Part shown: piece by piece, positions 8,062 to 17,880 of the stretch
How positions within the stretch are numbered: the stretch's first letter is position 1
Layout: each line of letters starts with the position of its first letter
NCBI RefSeq assembly: GCF_030542105.1
Contig: NZ_JAUOFB010000007.1
Coordinates: 62,001 to 126,000 of the forward strand
DNA from: Hymenobacter sp. BT730
GTDB taxonomy: Bacteria; Bacteroidota; Bacteroidia; Cytophagales; Hymenobacteraceae
Length of the DNA: 64,000 nt
Reading direction: 5' to 3'
The notes under the pieces: generated by a model
Databases searched by the model: none
Seen by the model: the letters and a program-made list of their open reading frames with translations, nothing else
What the model was told of the DNA's origin: nothing
Program-made: the position numbers and the translations under genes

Positions 8062-8450
8062 AAGGATGGTGGTCTTCAAATAAGCGCTGGCTGATAGGGC
8101 AAGAATTAAGCCAGAGCCGTAGTCAAATCGAGGTAAATCAAAGAATCAGGGGTAAAAGTACGATGATTGGCTGGTAGATGCAGGCGCAAAATGCAGGAAC
8201 ATCTTAGAGGACAAAAAATCCTATTGATAAGTCAATCAGCACTTTTCTACTGTGGGGGGCACAGACAAAGGAACGGTGAAGCGGGAGAGCGAGGGTAAAA
8301 AACGTGGTTAAGGATTCGTGAAGATTTCAAAAAGCGGTAGTGGCGATTCGCCGCATTGTTGGCCATGTACGGAACTGAGGACAGAGTTGATACCTTTGAA
8401 GAAGACTTTTTCAGTTTTTTTTCATTTTTTCTTGTTAACTGTCTTTTGCC
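8062..8450. other. Intergenic region without a gene
   Basis: About 390 bases between divergent genes. No convincing ORF or structured RNA is seen. The right part is T-rich just before the GTG at 8451 and contains one perfect -7 element (8391-8398). Confidence 0.6.
8391..8398 (+). promoter_or_regulatory. -7 element for the 8451 gene
   Basis: Perfect TACCTTTG, 52 bases upstream of the GTG start. No TTG at the preferred 19-base spacing. Confidence 0.5.
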
Positions 8451-9902
8451 GTGCATCTTAACTTTCTTTTTTGGATAAGCAGTCTTGCTCTGGCCTGGAC
8501 CGTTGCCGCCACTCCGGCTACAGCCCAAAAGGCAAAAACCGCTTTCAGCTACGTCCCCGAACAGTCGGATGACCGCTACAACCAGCGGGTGCCCCACAAG
8601 ACGCTGGCACTGGCTGGTTCCACTGATTTCATCGTACTCGGCCATAAATCGGCCACGGAATACACCGTAGAGCGCTATAACACGGAGCTGAAGCGGGCCT
8701 GGCAAACCATTATTCCCGTGGCCGCCGGCGAAACCATTGAGGCATTTTCCCGCAACAAGGAGCAGGCGCTGGTGGTAGTGCACCACAAAGATGCCGGCGC
8801 CCAGAACCTCTCGGTAGTAGCTGTGGACCTGAACAATGGCCAGAAAGCCGCCGCCAAAAAACTGATGGACGCACCCCCGCGTGACCGGCGCCCCGGCGTG
8901 GCTATTTCGCCCGACGGCACGCACATCGTGGCTTTCCGCTACCTCACCCGCGACGTGCAGATCCGGGCCCTGAGCGCGAACATCTTCGATCAGAAGCTAA
9001 CTAAGCTTAAAAGCCGCGTCTACGATTTCCACGACCTGGGCGACTTCTTTTCCCCTACCGTGTACGTAGCCAACGACGGCACCCAGTACGTGGCGCTGGT
9101 AACGGACGGTATGAAAAAGATAGCCGTGCGCCAGTACCGCAACGATAACCCCGATGTCAAGGTCATGTCGGTGGTAGTGGGCGGTACGTTTGGCGGCAAA
9201 GTGGTGAATGTGTTCGATACTAAATTCACGATGCACCCCAACGGCGTAATCCTGGGGGCAGCCATTTGCACGGAGCGCGAAACCGGCCAGTACTACAGCC
9301 TCAAGCTCCTGAAGTTTGACCCTACTGCGGGCGGCGAGCTGAAGTTTGCGCCGGAATTCCGCTTCAAGCCTGAGTACCTGACCCTGGTGAACAAAGCCAC
9401 GCAGGGCAGTGCCAAGCGCCTGGAAGACGTGTACCTCTCCGATGTGGTGATGACGCCCGACAGCTCGTTGGTGGTAATAGCCGAGAAGAAGTATGAAGAA
9501 GGTGGCGATACCTCACCGGTACACGCCCGGGAGCTGCACCTGTTCGGCTACAACCAGTTTCAGACACCCACCTGGAATACCATCATTGCCAAAGATCAGG
9601 TAGCCTCGCCTGCCGAGGGCTTTGCCGGTATTGGCTACCGCATGGCCACCTTCGGCAACCAGCTGGAGATTGTGACCCAGGAAAAAATCAAAGGCAAGTC
9701 AGACCTGTACCTGCGCCGGGTAGATGCCCGCACCGGAGTGGTATCGGAACCCAAAAAGCTAGGCCTGAATGTAGCTGCCGACCAGAACCTGGCTTACGTG
9801 AAAGACTTTACGACCTGGCTGGATGCCAAAACCATCATCGGCGTGAGCCGCCCCAACAAGAAATCAGCGGCCCTGATGCTGAACAAGATTGTGGTGAAGT
9901 AG
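8451..9902 (+). CDS. Secreted protein with propeller-like repeats, unknown function
   Basis: A 483-residue protein with a cleavable signal peptide (residues ~1-26, ending ATPATAQ). The mature part has repeated strand-rich blocks such as ISPDGTHIVAFRYL, MTPDSSLVVIAEKKYEE and FTTWLDAKTIIGVS, which resemble beta-propeller (WD40/TolB-like) blades. No catalytic motif and no type IX secretion C-terminal domain are visible. The start is GTG at 8451. It stands alone between its own -7 element and a strong terminator. It is probably periplasmic or surface-exposed. Confidence 0.7.
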   Translation: MHLNFLFWISSLALAWTVAATPATAQKAKTAFSYVPEQSDDRYNQRVPHKTLALAGSTDFIVLGHKSATEYTVERYNTELKRAWQTIIPVAAGETIEAFSRNKEQALVVVHHKDAGAQNLSVVAVDLNNGQKAAAKKLMDAPPRDRRPGVAISPDGTHIVAFRYLTRDVQIRALSANIFDQKLTKLKSRVYDFHDLGDFFSPTVYVANDGTQYVALVTDGMKKIAVRQYRNDNPDVKVMSVVVGGTFGGKVVNVFDTKFTMHPNGVILGAAICTERETGQYYSLKLLKFDPTAGGELKFAPEFRFKPEYLTLVNKATQGSAKRLEDVYLSDVVMTPDSSLVVIAEKKYEEGGDTSPVHARELHLFGYNQFQTPTWNTIIAKDQVASPAEGFAGIGYRMATFGNQLEIVTQEKIKGKSDLYLRRVDARTGVVSEPKKLGLNVAADQNLAYVKDFTTWLDAKTIIGVSRPNKKSAALMLNKIVVK

Positions 9903-9917
9903 CCGGAAGCTATTCTC

Positions 9918-9965
9918 AAAACCAGTGGGGCCAACCGATGTACATCGGTTGGCCCCACTGGTTTT
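9918..9965. terminator. Perfect 48-base palindrome, bidirectional terminator
   Basis: Two perfect 24-base arms meet with no intervening bases, bounded by AAAA and TTTT. It lies between the convergent 8451 gene and the glutamate dehydrogenase gene. Confidence 0.85.
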
Positions 9966-9990
9966 ATGGTATTTGATACCGCCTTTGAGC

Positions 9991-11415
9991 TTACGGGAAA
10001 ATACCCAGCGCTTGATAGCTCACGCCTATTTTCTCAATGGCATTGTAGAAAGCGGCCGTGCGCAGGTCGTTGATGCCCTCGACGTCTTTCATTACCTGCC
10101 GGATGGCGTGGTAGGCCGTTATCATGGTATCCTCCAGCCCGGAGCGGACTAAGTCAATTTCGTCGGCGCCGTGCACAATAAGCTGCCGCTCCTCGGGGGT
10201 TATTTTTTTGCCCGAGGTGCGCTCAATAGTATCCACCAGGCGCTTCATGGCGGCTTCTTCCGCCCGCTTGCCCATGCGCCCAAAGCGCACATTGGAAAGG
10301 TTTTTCAGCCATTCGAAGTAGGACACCGTCACGCCGCCCGCATTGAGGTAAAGGTCGGGCAGAATCACGATGCCGCGTTCCAGTAGAATTTTCTCCGCGT
10401 CTTTGGTGGTGGGGCCATTGGCACCTTCGGCAATGACTTTGGCTTTGATGCGCGCCGCGTTGCCCTCGTGTATTTGATTTTCCAGCGCGGCTGGCAGCAG
10501 CACGTCGCACTCATATTCCAGCAGCTCCAGGGACTGAGGAATATCCTGCGCGCCGGTAAAGCCCAGAATAGAGCCGGTTTCCTGGCGGTGCTTGAACACT
10601 GCGGCTACATCCAGCCCTTTGGCGTTGAAAATAGCGCCCTCCCGCTCGGCAATACCCGTAATCAGGGCACCCGCCTCCTGGCAGAAGTGCGCGGCGTAAT
10701 AGCCCACGTTGCCCAGCCCCTGCACGATAATGCGCTTGCCGGCAATACCACTGCTCAGGCCTATTTTTTCTAGCATCGGCTCGTCCTGCAGTAATTCGCG
10801 CAGGCCGTAGAACACACCCAGGCCCGTCGCCTCCGTACGCCCCCGGATACCGCCCTGCCCTACGGGCTTGCCCGTAACGCACCCTAAGGCGTTGGTATCC
10901 CCATACTTGAAGGCCATGTAGGTATCGGCAATCCAGGCCATTTCGCGGCTGCCGGTACCGTAGTCCGGGGCGGGTACATCCATGCCGGGCCCAATCAGGT
11001 TTTTCTTAATCAGCTCACTGGCGTAGCGGCGCGTAACCCGCTCCAGCGTCTGGACGGAGCTGGTGCGCGGGTTAATTTTTACGCCGCCCTTGGCTCCGCC
11101 AAACGGCACATCTACCAGGGCGCACTTAAAAGTCATGAGGGTAGCCAGGGCCATTACTTCCTCCTCATCCACATACACGCTGTAGCGAATACCTCCCTTG
11201 CTGGGCAGCTTGTGGTGGCTGTGTTGCACCCGAATTCCTTCAAACACCTGCACGTGCCCATCTACCTCCACCGGGAAATTCACCTTGTAAATGCTGTTGC
11301 AGGCCCGGATCTGCGCAATAATGCCGGGGTCCAGCTTCGAGAAGCTTGCCGCATGATCGTAAAACTGCAGCACGCTGTCGTAAAAGTCCTTGCCCTTTAC
11401 TTGTTCGTTGGTCAT
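9991..11415 (-). CDS. Glutamate dehydrogenase (Glu/Leu/Phe/Val dehydrogenase family)
   Basis: NAD(P)-dependent oxidative deamination of glutamate to 2-oxoglutarate. With ATG 11415 the protein has 474 residues: dimerisation domain with KGGIRYS, Lys97 (MTFKCAL) and catalytic Lys109 (PFGGAKGG), then a Rossmann domain with VQGLGNVGYYAA. An upstream in-frame start (11487) adds 24 residues without family support and overlaps the preceding terminator. The slightly long N-terminus and IYKVNFPVEVDG segment match the Bacteroidota type. Coenzyme preference cannot be told from sequence alone. Confidence 0.94.
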   Translation of the reverse strand: MTNEQVKGKDFYDSVLQFYDHAASFSKLDPGIIAQIRACNSIYKVNFPVEVDGHVQVFEGIRVQHSHHKLPSKGGIRYSVYVDEEEVMALATLMTFKCALVDVPFGGAKGGVKINPRTSSVQTLERVTRRYASELIKKNLIGPGMDVPAPDYGTGSREMAWIADTYMAFKYGDTNALGCVTGKPVGQGGIRGRTEATGLGVFYGLRELLQDEPMLEKIGLSSGIAGKRIIVQGLGNVGYYAAHFCQEAGALITGIAEREGAIFNAKGLDVAAVFKHRQETGSILGFTGAQDIPQSLELLEYECDVLLPAALENQIHEGNAARIKAKVIAEGANGPTTKDAEKILLERGIVILPDLYLNAGGVTVSYFEWLKNLSNVRFGRMGKRAEEAAMKRLVDTIERTSGKKITPEERQLIVHGADEIDLVRSGLEDTMITAYHAIRQVMKDVEGINDLRTAAFYNAIEKIGVSYQALGIFP

Positions 11416-11485
11416 GGCTCGGCGGTGTTGAAGGTGGATGTCATCAGCAAACGTCATCCGCAAGCTCCGCGTTGTACCTAAAACC

Positions 11486-11518
11486 AAAAGGCTGCCTCCG
11501 GATTGGAAGCAGCCTTTT
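11486..11518 (-). terminator. Terminator of the acyl-CoA dehydrogenase gene
   Basis: AAAAGGCTGC / GCAGCCTTTT arms with a 13-base loop, T-run on the minus strand. Confidence 0.75.
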
Positions 11519-11547
11519 TACTTGAGTTTCCCTTACGTAGATTACCC

Positions 11548-13335
11548 CTAATACACGTAATCGTTGGCCTGAATCATGGCATCAGCAATGCGACGACGGG
11601 CTTCTTTAGCATTGAACAGGTCGGCTTTGGTAAAGCGCTTGAGGCCCATGGCCAGCAGGCGCTGCTCGTCACCTTCCGTCATGGAGGCAATGGCATCTTT
11701 ACCGGCCTTGTTCACCAGGTCCACAGTATCGTAGAGGTACACGCGGGCAATGTCTATCTGATTGGCCACGGCTTCTTCGCCCTTGGTGCCAGCCTCTTTC
11801 TCCACGCGCAGCAGGGTGCTTTCGGCGGTGTAGACTTTGATGGCCATGTCAGCAATGTTCATCAGCACTTCCTGCTCTTTGGCCAGGGAATTCATGTACT
11901 TCTGCACCGCCGTGCCAGCTACCATCAGAATAGCCTTCTTCAGCTTCTGAAGGGTCTTCTTCTCAGCAGCAAACAGGCCGGTTTCTTCTTCGGTACTGAA
12001 GTCCGGAATAGCCATCAGTTCCTGCTGCACGGCCTGGGCAGGGCCCATCAGATCCAGCTCGCCTTTCATGGCCTTTTTCAGGATCATGTCTACGGCCAGC
12101 ATCCGGTTGATTTCGTTGGTGCCTTCGAAGATGCGGTTGATGCGCGAATCACGGTAAGCGCGGTCCATGGGGTAGTCGGCTGAGAAGCCGTAGCCGCCAT
12201 AGATCTGCACGCCTTCATCCACCACGTAGTCCAGCACTTCCGAGCCTTCTACCTTCAGAATGGCGCACTCCACGGCAAACTCGCGGGCGGCGCCCAGCAA
12301 CGCTTCGTTGTGGCTCTGACCCTGGCTGAGCAGTTCCTGCTCCATGCGGTAGATATCCATACCAGCCCGGTAAATAGCCGATTCTACGGCGTACGTGCGG
12401 ATGGCCTGCTGGGCCAGCTTGTACTTGATGGCGCCGAACTTGGAGATGGGCAGCTTAAACTGAATCCGCTCGTTGGCATACTTCACGCTGGTAGCCACCA
12501 CGCGCTTGGTAGCGCCCAGGCAGGCAGCGGCCAGCTTAATGCGGCCGATGTTCAGGATGTTGAAGGCAATGAGGTGGCCTTTGCCAATCTCGCCCAGCAC
12601 ATTTTCCTTCGGAACTTTCACATCGGAGAGGAATACCTGGCGGGTTGACGAGCCTTTGATGCCCATCTTGTGCTCTTCGTTGCCGAAGCTCAGGCCAGGG
12701 GTGCCGCGCTCTACAATGAAGCCCGTGAACTTGTCACCATCTACCTGCGCAAACACGATGAACACGTGCGCGAAACCGGCGTTGGTAATCCACATTTTCT
12801 GGCCATTCAGCACATAGCTCTGGCCATCTTCCGTCAGCACGGCTTTGCTGCGCGCGCCCAGAGCGTCGGAGCCCGAGCCGGGCTCAGTGAGGCAGTAAGC
12901 GCCCAGCCACTCGCCGCTGGTTAGCTTAGGAATGTATTTGTCTTTCTGCTCCTGGGTACCAAAGTACAGAATGGGCAGCATGCCGATGCCCGTGTGGGCC
13001 GCGAAGGCTACCGGGAACGAGTGGCCTCCACCTACGCCTTCCGTCACCAGCAGTGCGGTGTTGAAGTCCATGTCGTAGCCGCCGTACTGCTCGGGAATGC
13101 TCACGCCGAACAAACCCAGCTCGCCGGCCTTTTTCATGAGGCCTTCCAGCAAGCCTTCCTCGTGGTTATCGAGGCGCTCCAGCAAGGGGTCTACTTCGGT
13201 CTGTACAAAGTCCAGACAGGTCTGGTACATCATGCGCTGCTCCTCCGAGAATTCGGCGGGGGTAAATACTTCCTGAGCGTCGGTTTCTTTGATGATGAAC
13301 TCGCCGCCCTTGGTCAGTTTATTGGTTACTTCCAT
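11548..13335 (-). CDS. Acyl-CoA dehydrogenase, long (VLCAD/FadE-like) form
   Basis: FAD enzyme for the first step of fatty-acid beta-oxidation. The 595-residue protein has the three acyl-CoA dehydrogenase domains (ITNAGFAHVFIVFAQVDG in the middle beta domain; QIYGGYGFSADYPMDRAYRD and RIFEGTNEINR in the C-terminal helical domain, the latter holding the probable catalytic Glu) plus a C-terminal extension of about 170 residues as in VLCAD or FadE of the fadN-fadA-fadE type. It lies downstream of fadA and fadN but appears to have its own promoter at 13388. Confidence 0.94.
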   Translation of the reverse strand: MEVTNKLTKGGEFIIKETDAQEVFTPAEFSEEQRMMYQTCLDFVQTEVDPLLERLDNHEEGLLEGLMKKAGELGLFGVSIPEQYGGYDMDFNTALLVTEGVGGGHSFPVAFAAHTGIGMLPILYFGTQEQKDKYIPKLTSGEWLGAYCLTEPGSGSDALGARSKAVLTEDGQSYVLNGQKMWITNAGFAHVFIVFAQVDGDKFTGFIVERGTPGLSFGNEEHKMGIKGSSTRQVFLSDVKVPKENVLGEIGKGHLIAFNILNIGRIKLAAACLGATKRVVATSVKYANERIQFKLPISKFGAIKYKLAQQAIRTYAVESAIYRAGMDIYRMEQELLSQGQSHNEALLGAAREFAVECAILKVEGSEVLDYVVDEGVQIYGGYGFSADYPMDRAYRDSRINRIFEGTNEINRMLAVDMILKKAMKGELDLMGPAQAVQQELMAIPDFSTEEETGLFAAEKKTLQKLKKAILMVAGTAVQKYMNSLAKEQEVLMNIADMAIKVYTAESTLLRVEKEAGTKGEEAVANQIDIARVYLYDTVDLVNKAGKDAIASMTEGDEQRLLAMGLKRFTKADLFNAKEARRRIADAMIQANDYVY

Positions 13336-13380
13336 GACTGGGTGAGGTATTGAGGGGGTTGGGGATTATCGAGGGGAAAA

Positions 13381-13388
13381 CAAAATTA
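13381..13388 (-). promoter_or_regulatory. -7 element for the acyl-CoA dehydrogenase gene
   Basis: On the minus strand TAATTTTG, a perfect TAnnTTTG, 45 bases before the ATG at 13335. No consensus -33. Confidence 0.45.
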
Positions 13389-13490
13389 TTCCAATGACTG
13401 TCAACTACTTATTAACACAGTAGCTCAACAAATTGTCGTACCGAAATATACAAAAAAATAGTAGGCTAGCCGAGTATATTCCGTAAAGAA

Positions 13491-13510
13491 AACCCCGAAC
13501 TGCCGGGGTT
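13491..13510 (-). terminator. Terminator downstream of the thiolase gene
   Basis: AACCCCG / CGGGGTT stem with a six-base loop, followed on the minus strand by TTCTTT. It separates the marR-fadN-fadA unit from the acyl-CoA dehydrogenase gene. Confidence 0.6.
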
Positions 13511-13526
13511 GTTCTTGCAAACCAGT

Positions 13527-13620
13527 GTCATGCTGAGTGCAGCCGAAGCATCTCGCGTGCTGATGTCAGATTACTAACTCAATGAAGCGGTAGAGATGCT
13601 TCGGCTGCGCTCAGCATGAC
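13527..13620. repeat. Palindromic dispersed repeat (REP/MITE-like)
   Basis: Two 28-base arms, 13527-13554 and 13593-13620, are inverted copies with a single mismatch, separated by 38 bases. The arm begins GTCATGCTGAG and contains GCAGCCGAAGCATCTC. It is non-coding and lies just downstream of the thiolase stop codon. A second element of similar design is at 57871-57970. Confidence 0.85.
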
Positions 13621-13629
13621 AACCGTTTT

Positions 13630-14808
13630 TTACTTCAGCAGTTCGTAGATACCGGCTACGCCCTGGCCGCCGCCTACGCAGGCGGTTACCATGCCGTATT
13701 TCTTGTTACGGGCCCGAAGTTCGTGGAACAGCTGAATGCTAAGCTTGGCACCGGAGCAACCCAGCGGATGGCCCAGCGCAATAGCGCCACCATTCACGTT
13801 CAGCTTGCTTTCATCGATGCCCAGCTCGCGCACCACCGCAATAGACTGCGAAGCAAACGCCTCATTCAACTCAATCAGGTCCATGTCCTCGAGCTTCATG
13901 CCGGCTTGCTTCAGCGCCTTCGGAATGGCTTTGATGGGGCCCATGCCCATGATGCGCGGGTCGATACCTTCCGTGGCATAAGTCACCATGCGGGCAATGG
14001 GCTCCAGGTTGAGCTCCTTCACCATGCGCTCGGACATTACGATTACGAAGGCAGCGCCATCAGAAGTCTGGGAGGAGTTGCCGGCCGTTACGGTACCGTT
14101 GGCGGCAAACACGGGACGCAGCTTGCCCAATGCTTCTACCGAAGTATCAGCGCGGGGGCCTTCGTCGGTATCTACCACGAAGGAGCGGGTTTTCTTTTTG
14201 CCGCTGGCGGGGTCCAGGTAGGTTTCTTCAACCGTGATGGGCACAATCTGCTCCTTGAACTTGCCGGCCTGAATGGCTTTAATGGCCTTCTGGTGGGAAT
14301 TGTAGGAGAATTGGTCCTGGTCTTCGCGGGAAATCTTGTAGTCCTGGGCTACGGCTTCGGCGGTGAGGCCCATGCCGAGGTAATAGTCCGGATGCTCTTT
14401 GGCCAGCTTGTAGTTGGGCACCGTTTTCCAGCCTACGGTGGGCACCAGGCTCATGCTTTCCGTGCCACCGGCCACGATGCATTCAGCCATACCGGCGGCA
14501 ATTTTACCGGCGGCCATGGCAATGGTTTCTACCCCGGAGCCGCAGTAGCGGTTCACAATAAGGCCCGAAACGTTCATGGGCAGGGCCAGCAGGGAAATCA
14601 GGCGACCCATTTGCAGGCCCTGCTCGGCCTCCGGCACGGCATTGCCTACAATCACGTCGTCGATGCGCGTGGGGTCGAGGGCGGGCACCGAGGCTACCAG
14701 GTGCTTGATGACGTCAGCGGCCAGGTCATCGGGGCGGGTGAAGCGGAAACCGCCACGGTTGGCTTTGCCTACGGCCGTACGGTAACCAGCTACGATATAT
14801 GCATTCAT
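13630..14808 (-). CDS. fadA: Acetyl-CoA C-acyltransferase (thiolase, FadA type)
   Basis: Last step of beta-oxidation: thiolytic cleavage of 3-ketoacyl-CoA. The 392-residue thiolase has nucleophilic Cys89 ([11 protein letters not shown]), the [11 protein letters not shown] histidine motif and C-terminal [10 protein letters not shown]. It lies 82 bases downstream of the FadN-type gene in the same direction and very likely forms the second gene of a fadN-fadA operon, as in Bacillus subtilis fadNAE. No anomalies. Confidence 0.95.
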   Translation of the reverse strand: MNAYIVAGYRTAVGKANRGGFRFTRPDDLAADVIKHLVASVPALDPTRIDDVIVGNAVPEAEQGLQMGRLISLLALPMNVSGLIVNRYCGSGVETIAMAAGKIAAGMAECIVAGGTESMSLVPTVGWKTVPNYKLAKEHPDYYLGMGLTAEAVAQDYKISREDQDQFSYNSHQKAIKAIQAGKFKEQIVPITVEETYLDPASGKKKTRSFVVDTDEGPRADTSVEALGKLRPVFAANGTVTAGNSSQTSDGAAFVIVMSERMVKELNLEPIARMVTYATEGIDPRIMGMGPIKAIPKALKQAGMKLEDMDLIELNEAFASQSIAVVRELGIDESKLNVNGGAIALGHPLGCSGAKLSIQLFHELRARNKKYGMVTACVGGGQGVAGIYELLK

Positions 14809-14890
14809 TTCAGTGGAGTCTTGAAGAAAGTGGTGGGGTTGCTCCTCTCCTGGTGGTCAGGCGCAGCATAACAACAACTATCTAAGGTTC

Positions 14891-17299
14891 TTAATTTCTC
14901 AGCGGCTTACCGGTCGTAAGGATGCTCTGAATCCGCTCCAGCGTCTTCCGCTCGCCGGTGAGGCTTAGGAAAGCTTCGCGCTCCAGGTCCAGCAGGTACT
15001 GCTCCGATACTTCCGTGGGGGCGCTCAGGTCGCCGCCGCACATCACGTAGGCCAGCTTGTTGGCAATTTTCACGTCGTGGTCGGAGATGTAGCGCCCTTC
15101 TTTCATGGCCGAAACGCCCGTCAGGAACATGCCCAGCGCACCTTTGCCGTGCACCTTGATGTTGGTTTTCTGCGTGGGCTGGGTGTAGCCATCTTCCGCC
15201 AACTCAATAGCCGCGGCTTTGGCCTGGGCAATGACGCGGTTGCTATTCACCACAATTTCGTCGCCGCGGCGCATAAAGCCCAGATCGAAGGCTTCGGCAG
15301 CAGAGGTCGATACCTTGGCGGTACTGATGGTCATGTAGGTGTTGCGGAGCATGTTGTACTCCGGCTCGCCCTCCTCGTACTTGGCCGCGGTGCGCAAGGT
15401 CATTTCCTTGGTGCCGCCACCAGCCGGAATCAGGCCTACGCCAAATTCTACCAAGCCCATATAGGTTTCGGCGGATGCCACTACCCGGTCGCAGTGCAGG
15501 TTCAGCTCGCAGCCGCCGCCCAGGGTGAGGCCGTGCGGCGTACCCACCACTGGAATGCTGCTGTAGCGCATGCGCATCATAGCATTCTGGAACTGGGCAA
15601 TCATCATGTTTATCTCGTCGTACTCCTGCTCTAAGGCAAACATGTACACGAGACCCAGGTTGGCACCGGCTGAGAAGTTGGGGGCATCGTTGCCCACTAC
15701 CAGACCGCGGAAGTCTTTTTCGGCCAGCTCCACGCCTTTCAGCAAGCCCTGAATAACATCAGAGCCCAGCGTATTCATCTTGGAGTGGAATTCCACGTTC
15801 AGGATACCGTCGCCGAGGTCAATGACGGAAGCACCGGCGTTTTTCCAGAGCACTTTGCCCGTGGCGCGCAGGTTGTCCAGAATCACGAAGTTCTCGACGC
15901 CGGGAATGGCCTTGTAACTCTTCGACTCGAGGTCGTAGTACTGCTTTACGCCCTGCTCGTTTACCTTGTAGAACGTGGTATTGCCGGCGTCCAGCATCTC
16001 CTCTACCCACGGGGCAGCGGTTTTGCCTTCAGCCTTCAGCAACTCCAGACCTTTCTGTACGCCCAGGGCATCCCAGGTTTCAAACGGACCCAGCTCCCAG
16101 CCGAAGCCGGCGCGCAGGGCATCGTCAATCTTGTACAGGGCATCCGTAATTTCCGGAATGCGGTTGGTCACGTAGGCAAACAGGCCCGCGAACATCTTGC
16201 GGTAGAATTCGCCGGCTTTGTCTTTGCCCGCGGCCAGCACTTTGAAGCGGTCCGCCAGCTTTTCAATGGGCTTGGTGGCTTCCAGAGTAGTAAACTTCAC
16301 CTTCTGGCTGGGCTTGTACTCCAGCGTGTTCAGATCCAGCGCCAGAATTTCCGACTTGCCATTGGCTCCGGTTACTTTCTTGTAGAAGCCCTGCTTGGTT
16401 TTGTCGCCCAGCCACTTGTTTTCGCCCATCTTCTTGAGGAAGTCGGGCAGTTGGAATACGGCTTTGGCTTCGTCGTTCGGCAGGCCCTGGGCCAGACCGT
16501 TGGCTACGTTCATCAGCGTATCCAGACCCACCACATCGGAGGTACGGAAGGTGGCTGATTTGGCGTGGCCGATAACCGGGCCGGTGAGCTTGTCTACTTC
16601 TTCTACCGTGAGGCCCAGTTCCTGCATCACCTGCAGCACGTCCATAATGGCGAAAACGCCCACGCGGTTGGCAATGAAAGCCGGCGTGTCTTTGGCCAGG
16701 ACGGTGGTTTTGCCCAGGTACAGGTCGCCGTAGTGCAGCAGGAAGTCCACAATGGCCGGATCGGTGTCCGGGGTGGGGATAATTTCCAGCAGCTTCAGGT
16801 AGCGCGGCGGGTTGAAGAAGTGGGTACCGCAGAAATGCTTTTTGAAATCCTCGGAGCGGCCTTCCGTCATCAGGTGAATCGGGATGCCGCTGGTGTTGGA
16901 GGTGATGAGCGTGCCGGGCTTACGGAACTGCTCCACGCGCTCAAACAAGCTCTTTTTAATATCGAGACGCTCTACTACCACCTCAATCGTCCAGTCGTAC
17001 TGGGCAATGTCCTTAAGGTTGTCGTCGAAGTTGCCGGTTTTGATGCGCGAAGCATCTGCCTTGCGGTACAGCGGCGAGGGGTTGCTAGCCACGGCGGCCT
17101 GCAAAGAGCTATTCACAATGCGGTTCTTAACGGCCGCAGAATCCAGCTTAAGACCTTTTTTTTCTTCGTCGGGCGTCAGCTCTTTAGGAGCAATATCGAG
17201 CAGCAGCACCTGCACGCCAATGTTGGCGAAGTGACAGGCAATGCGGGAGCCCATGACGCCCGAGCCTAAAACAGCTACTTTTTTGATGGTTCGATTCAT
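14891..17299 (-). CDS. 3-Hydroxyacyl-CoA dehydrogenase / enoyl-CoA hydratase (FadN type)
   Basis: Bifunctional beta-oxidation enzyme. From ATG 17299 it has 802 residues: an N-terminal NAD-binding 3-hydroxyacyl-CoA dehydrogenase (GSGVMGSRIACHFA), its C-terminal helical repeats (KDTPAFIANRVGVFA, WELGPFETWDALG), and then a C-terminal crotonase domain (~residues 500-700, with GTPHGLTLGGGCELNLHCDR). This order is that of FadN, opposite to E. coli FadB. A longer in-frame start at 17350 adds 17 residues before the conserved MNRTIKKVAVLGSG and is not used. Confidence 0.94.
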   Translation of the reverse strand: MNRTIKKVAVLGSGVMGSRIACHFANIGVQVLLLDIAPKELTPDEEKKGLKLDSAAVKNRIVNSSLQAAVASNPSPLYRKADASRIKTGNFDDNLKDIAQYDWTIEVVVERLDIKKSLFERVEQFRKPGTLITSNTSGIPIHLMTEGRSEDFKKHFCGTHFFNPPRYLKLLEIIPTPDTDPAIVDFLLHYGDLYLGKTTVLAKDTPAFIANRVGVFAIMDVLQVMQELGLTVEEVDKLTGPVIGHAKSATFRTSDVVGLDTLMNVANGLAQGLPNDEAKAVFQLPDFLKKMGENKWLGDKTKQGFYKKVTGANGKSEILALDLNTLEYKPSQKVKFTTLEATKPIEKLADRFKVLAAGKDKAGEFYRKMFAGLFAYVTNRIPEITDALYKIDDALRAGFGWELGPFETWDALGVQKGLELLKAEGKTAAPWVEEMLDAGNTTFYKVNEQGVKQYYDLESKSYKAIPGVENFVILDNLRATGKVLWKNAGASVIDLGDGILNVEFHSKMNTLGSDVIQGLLKGVELAEKDFRGLVVGNDAPNFSAGANLGLVYMFALEQEYDEINMMIAQFQNAMMRMRYSSIPVVGTPHGLTLGGGCELNLHCDRVVASAETYMGLVEFGVGLIPAGGGTKEMTLRTAAKYEEGEPEYNMLRNTYMTISTAKVSTSAAEAFDLGFMRRGDEIVVNSNRVIAQAKAAAIELAEDGYTQPTQKTNIKVHGKGALGMFLTGVSAMKEGRYISDHDVKIANKLAYVMCGGDLSAPTEVSEQYLLDLEREAFLSLTGERKTLERIQSILTTGKPLRN

Positions 17300-17380
17300 G
17301 TGGGGATGAAGCGGGTGCGGGTTGGGAAGTAAGTTGAGTTGAGCGCGCATTGGAAACAGGCACGCCCCAAATCAGCCGGG

Positions 17381-17860
17381 CTAGGCCTGGTTCGACTTGG
17401 AGCGCAGCGGCTTCAGCGTAAAATCATCGAAGAGAGTTTTGCCCTCAATCATGGCTGTAATCTGGGTTACGACTTTAAAGAAGGTATCCAGCTGGTTTTG
17501 CGGGATTTTCTCATGCACCTTCTGGTTAAAATGACGCACTGTCTGGCGGGAAATTTCCTTTTTCTTCAGGCCCTCCTCCGTTAGGAAAATGCGCACGGAA
17601 CGCTTGTCCAGCTGGTCGGCTTGTTTGTAGATCAGGCCCTTTTCCTCCATGCTGCGCAGAATGCGCGTGAGGCTGCGCGTTTCCAGGCCCAGCAGCGGCG
17701 CTATTTTGGTAGCCGGGGTGCCATTTTCCTGATCAATGTTCAGGAGCACAAAGCCGATGCTGGTCGTGATGTCGTGCTTGGCAGCCTGCGTATTGTACAT
17801 GCGCGAAATGGCGTGCCAGGCTACTTTAATGTTATAATCGACGGTTTCTTCCGGTTTCAT
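17381..17860 (-). CDS. MarR-family transcriptional regulator
   Basis: A 159-residue winged-helix protein. The central part (GTPATKIAPLLGLETRSLTRIL, then the wing LIYKQADQLDKRSVRIFLTEEG) is characteristic of MarR. It is the first gene of the minus-strand unit that continues with fadN and fadA, so it most likely controls fatty-acid degradation and itself, perhaps sensing an acyl-CoA. Palindromes overlap its upstream region (17881-17909). Regulation of this operon type by MarR rather than TetR FadR is an inference from position. Confidence 0.9.
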   Translation of the reverse strand: MKPEETVDYNIKVAWHAISRMYNTQAAKHDITTSIGFVLLNIDQENGTPATKIAPLLGLETRSLTRILRSMEEKGLIYKQADQLDKRSVRIFLTEEGLKKKEISRQTVRHFNQKVHEKIPQNQLDTFFKVVTQITAMIEGKTLFDDFTLKPLRSKSNQA

Positions 17861-17880
17861 GAGCTGGGTGAAGTCCGGTA

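Noticed and set aside
13723..14871. Long plus-strand ORF opposite the thiolase gene (382 codons)
   Set aside because: Antisense shadow in high-GC codon-biased DNA; low-complexity His/Gly/Val composition and no motif.
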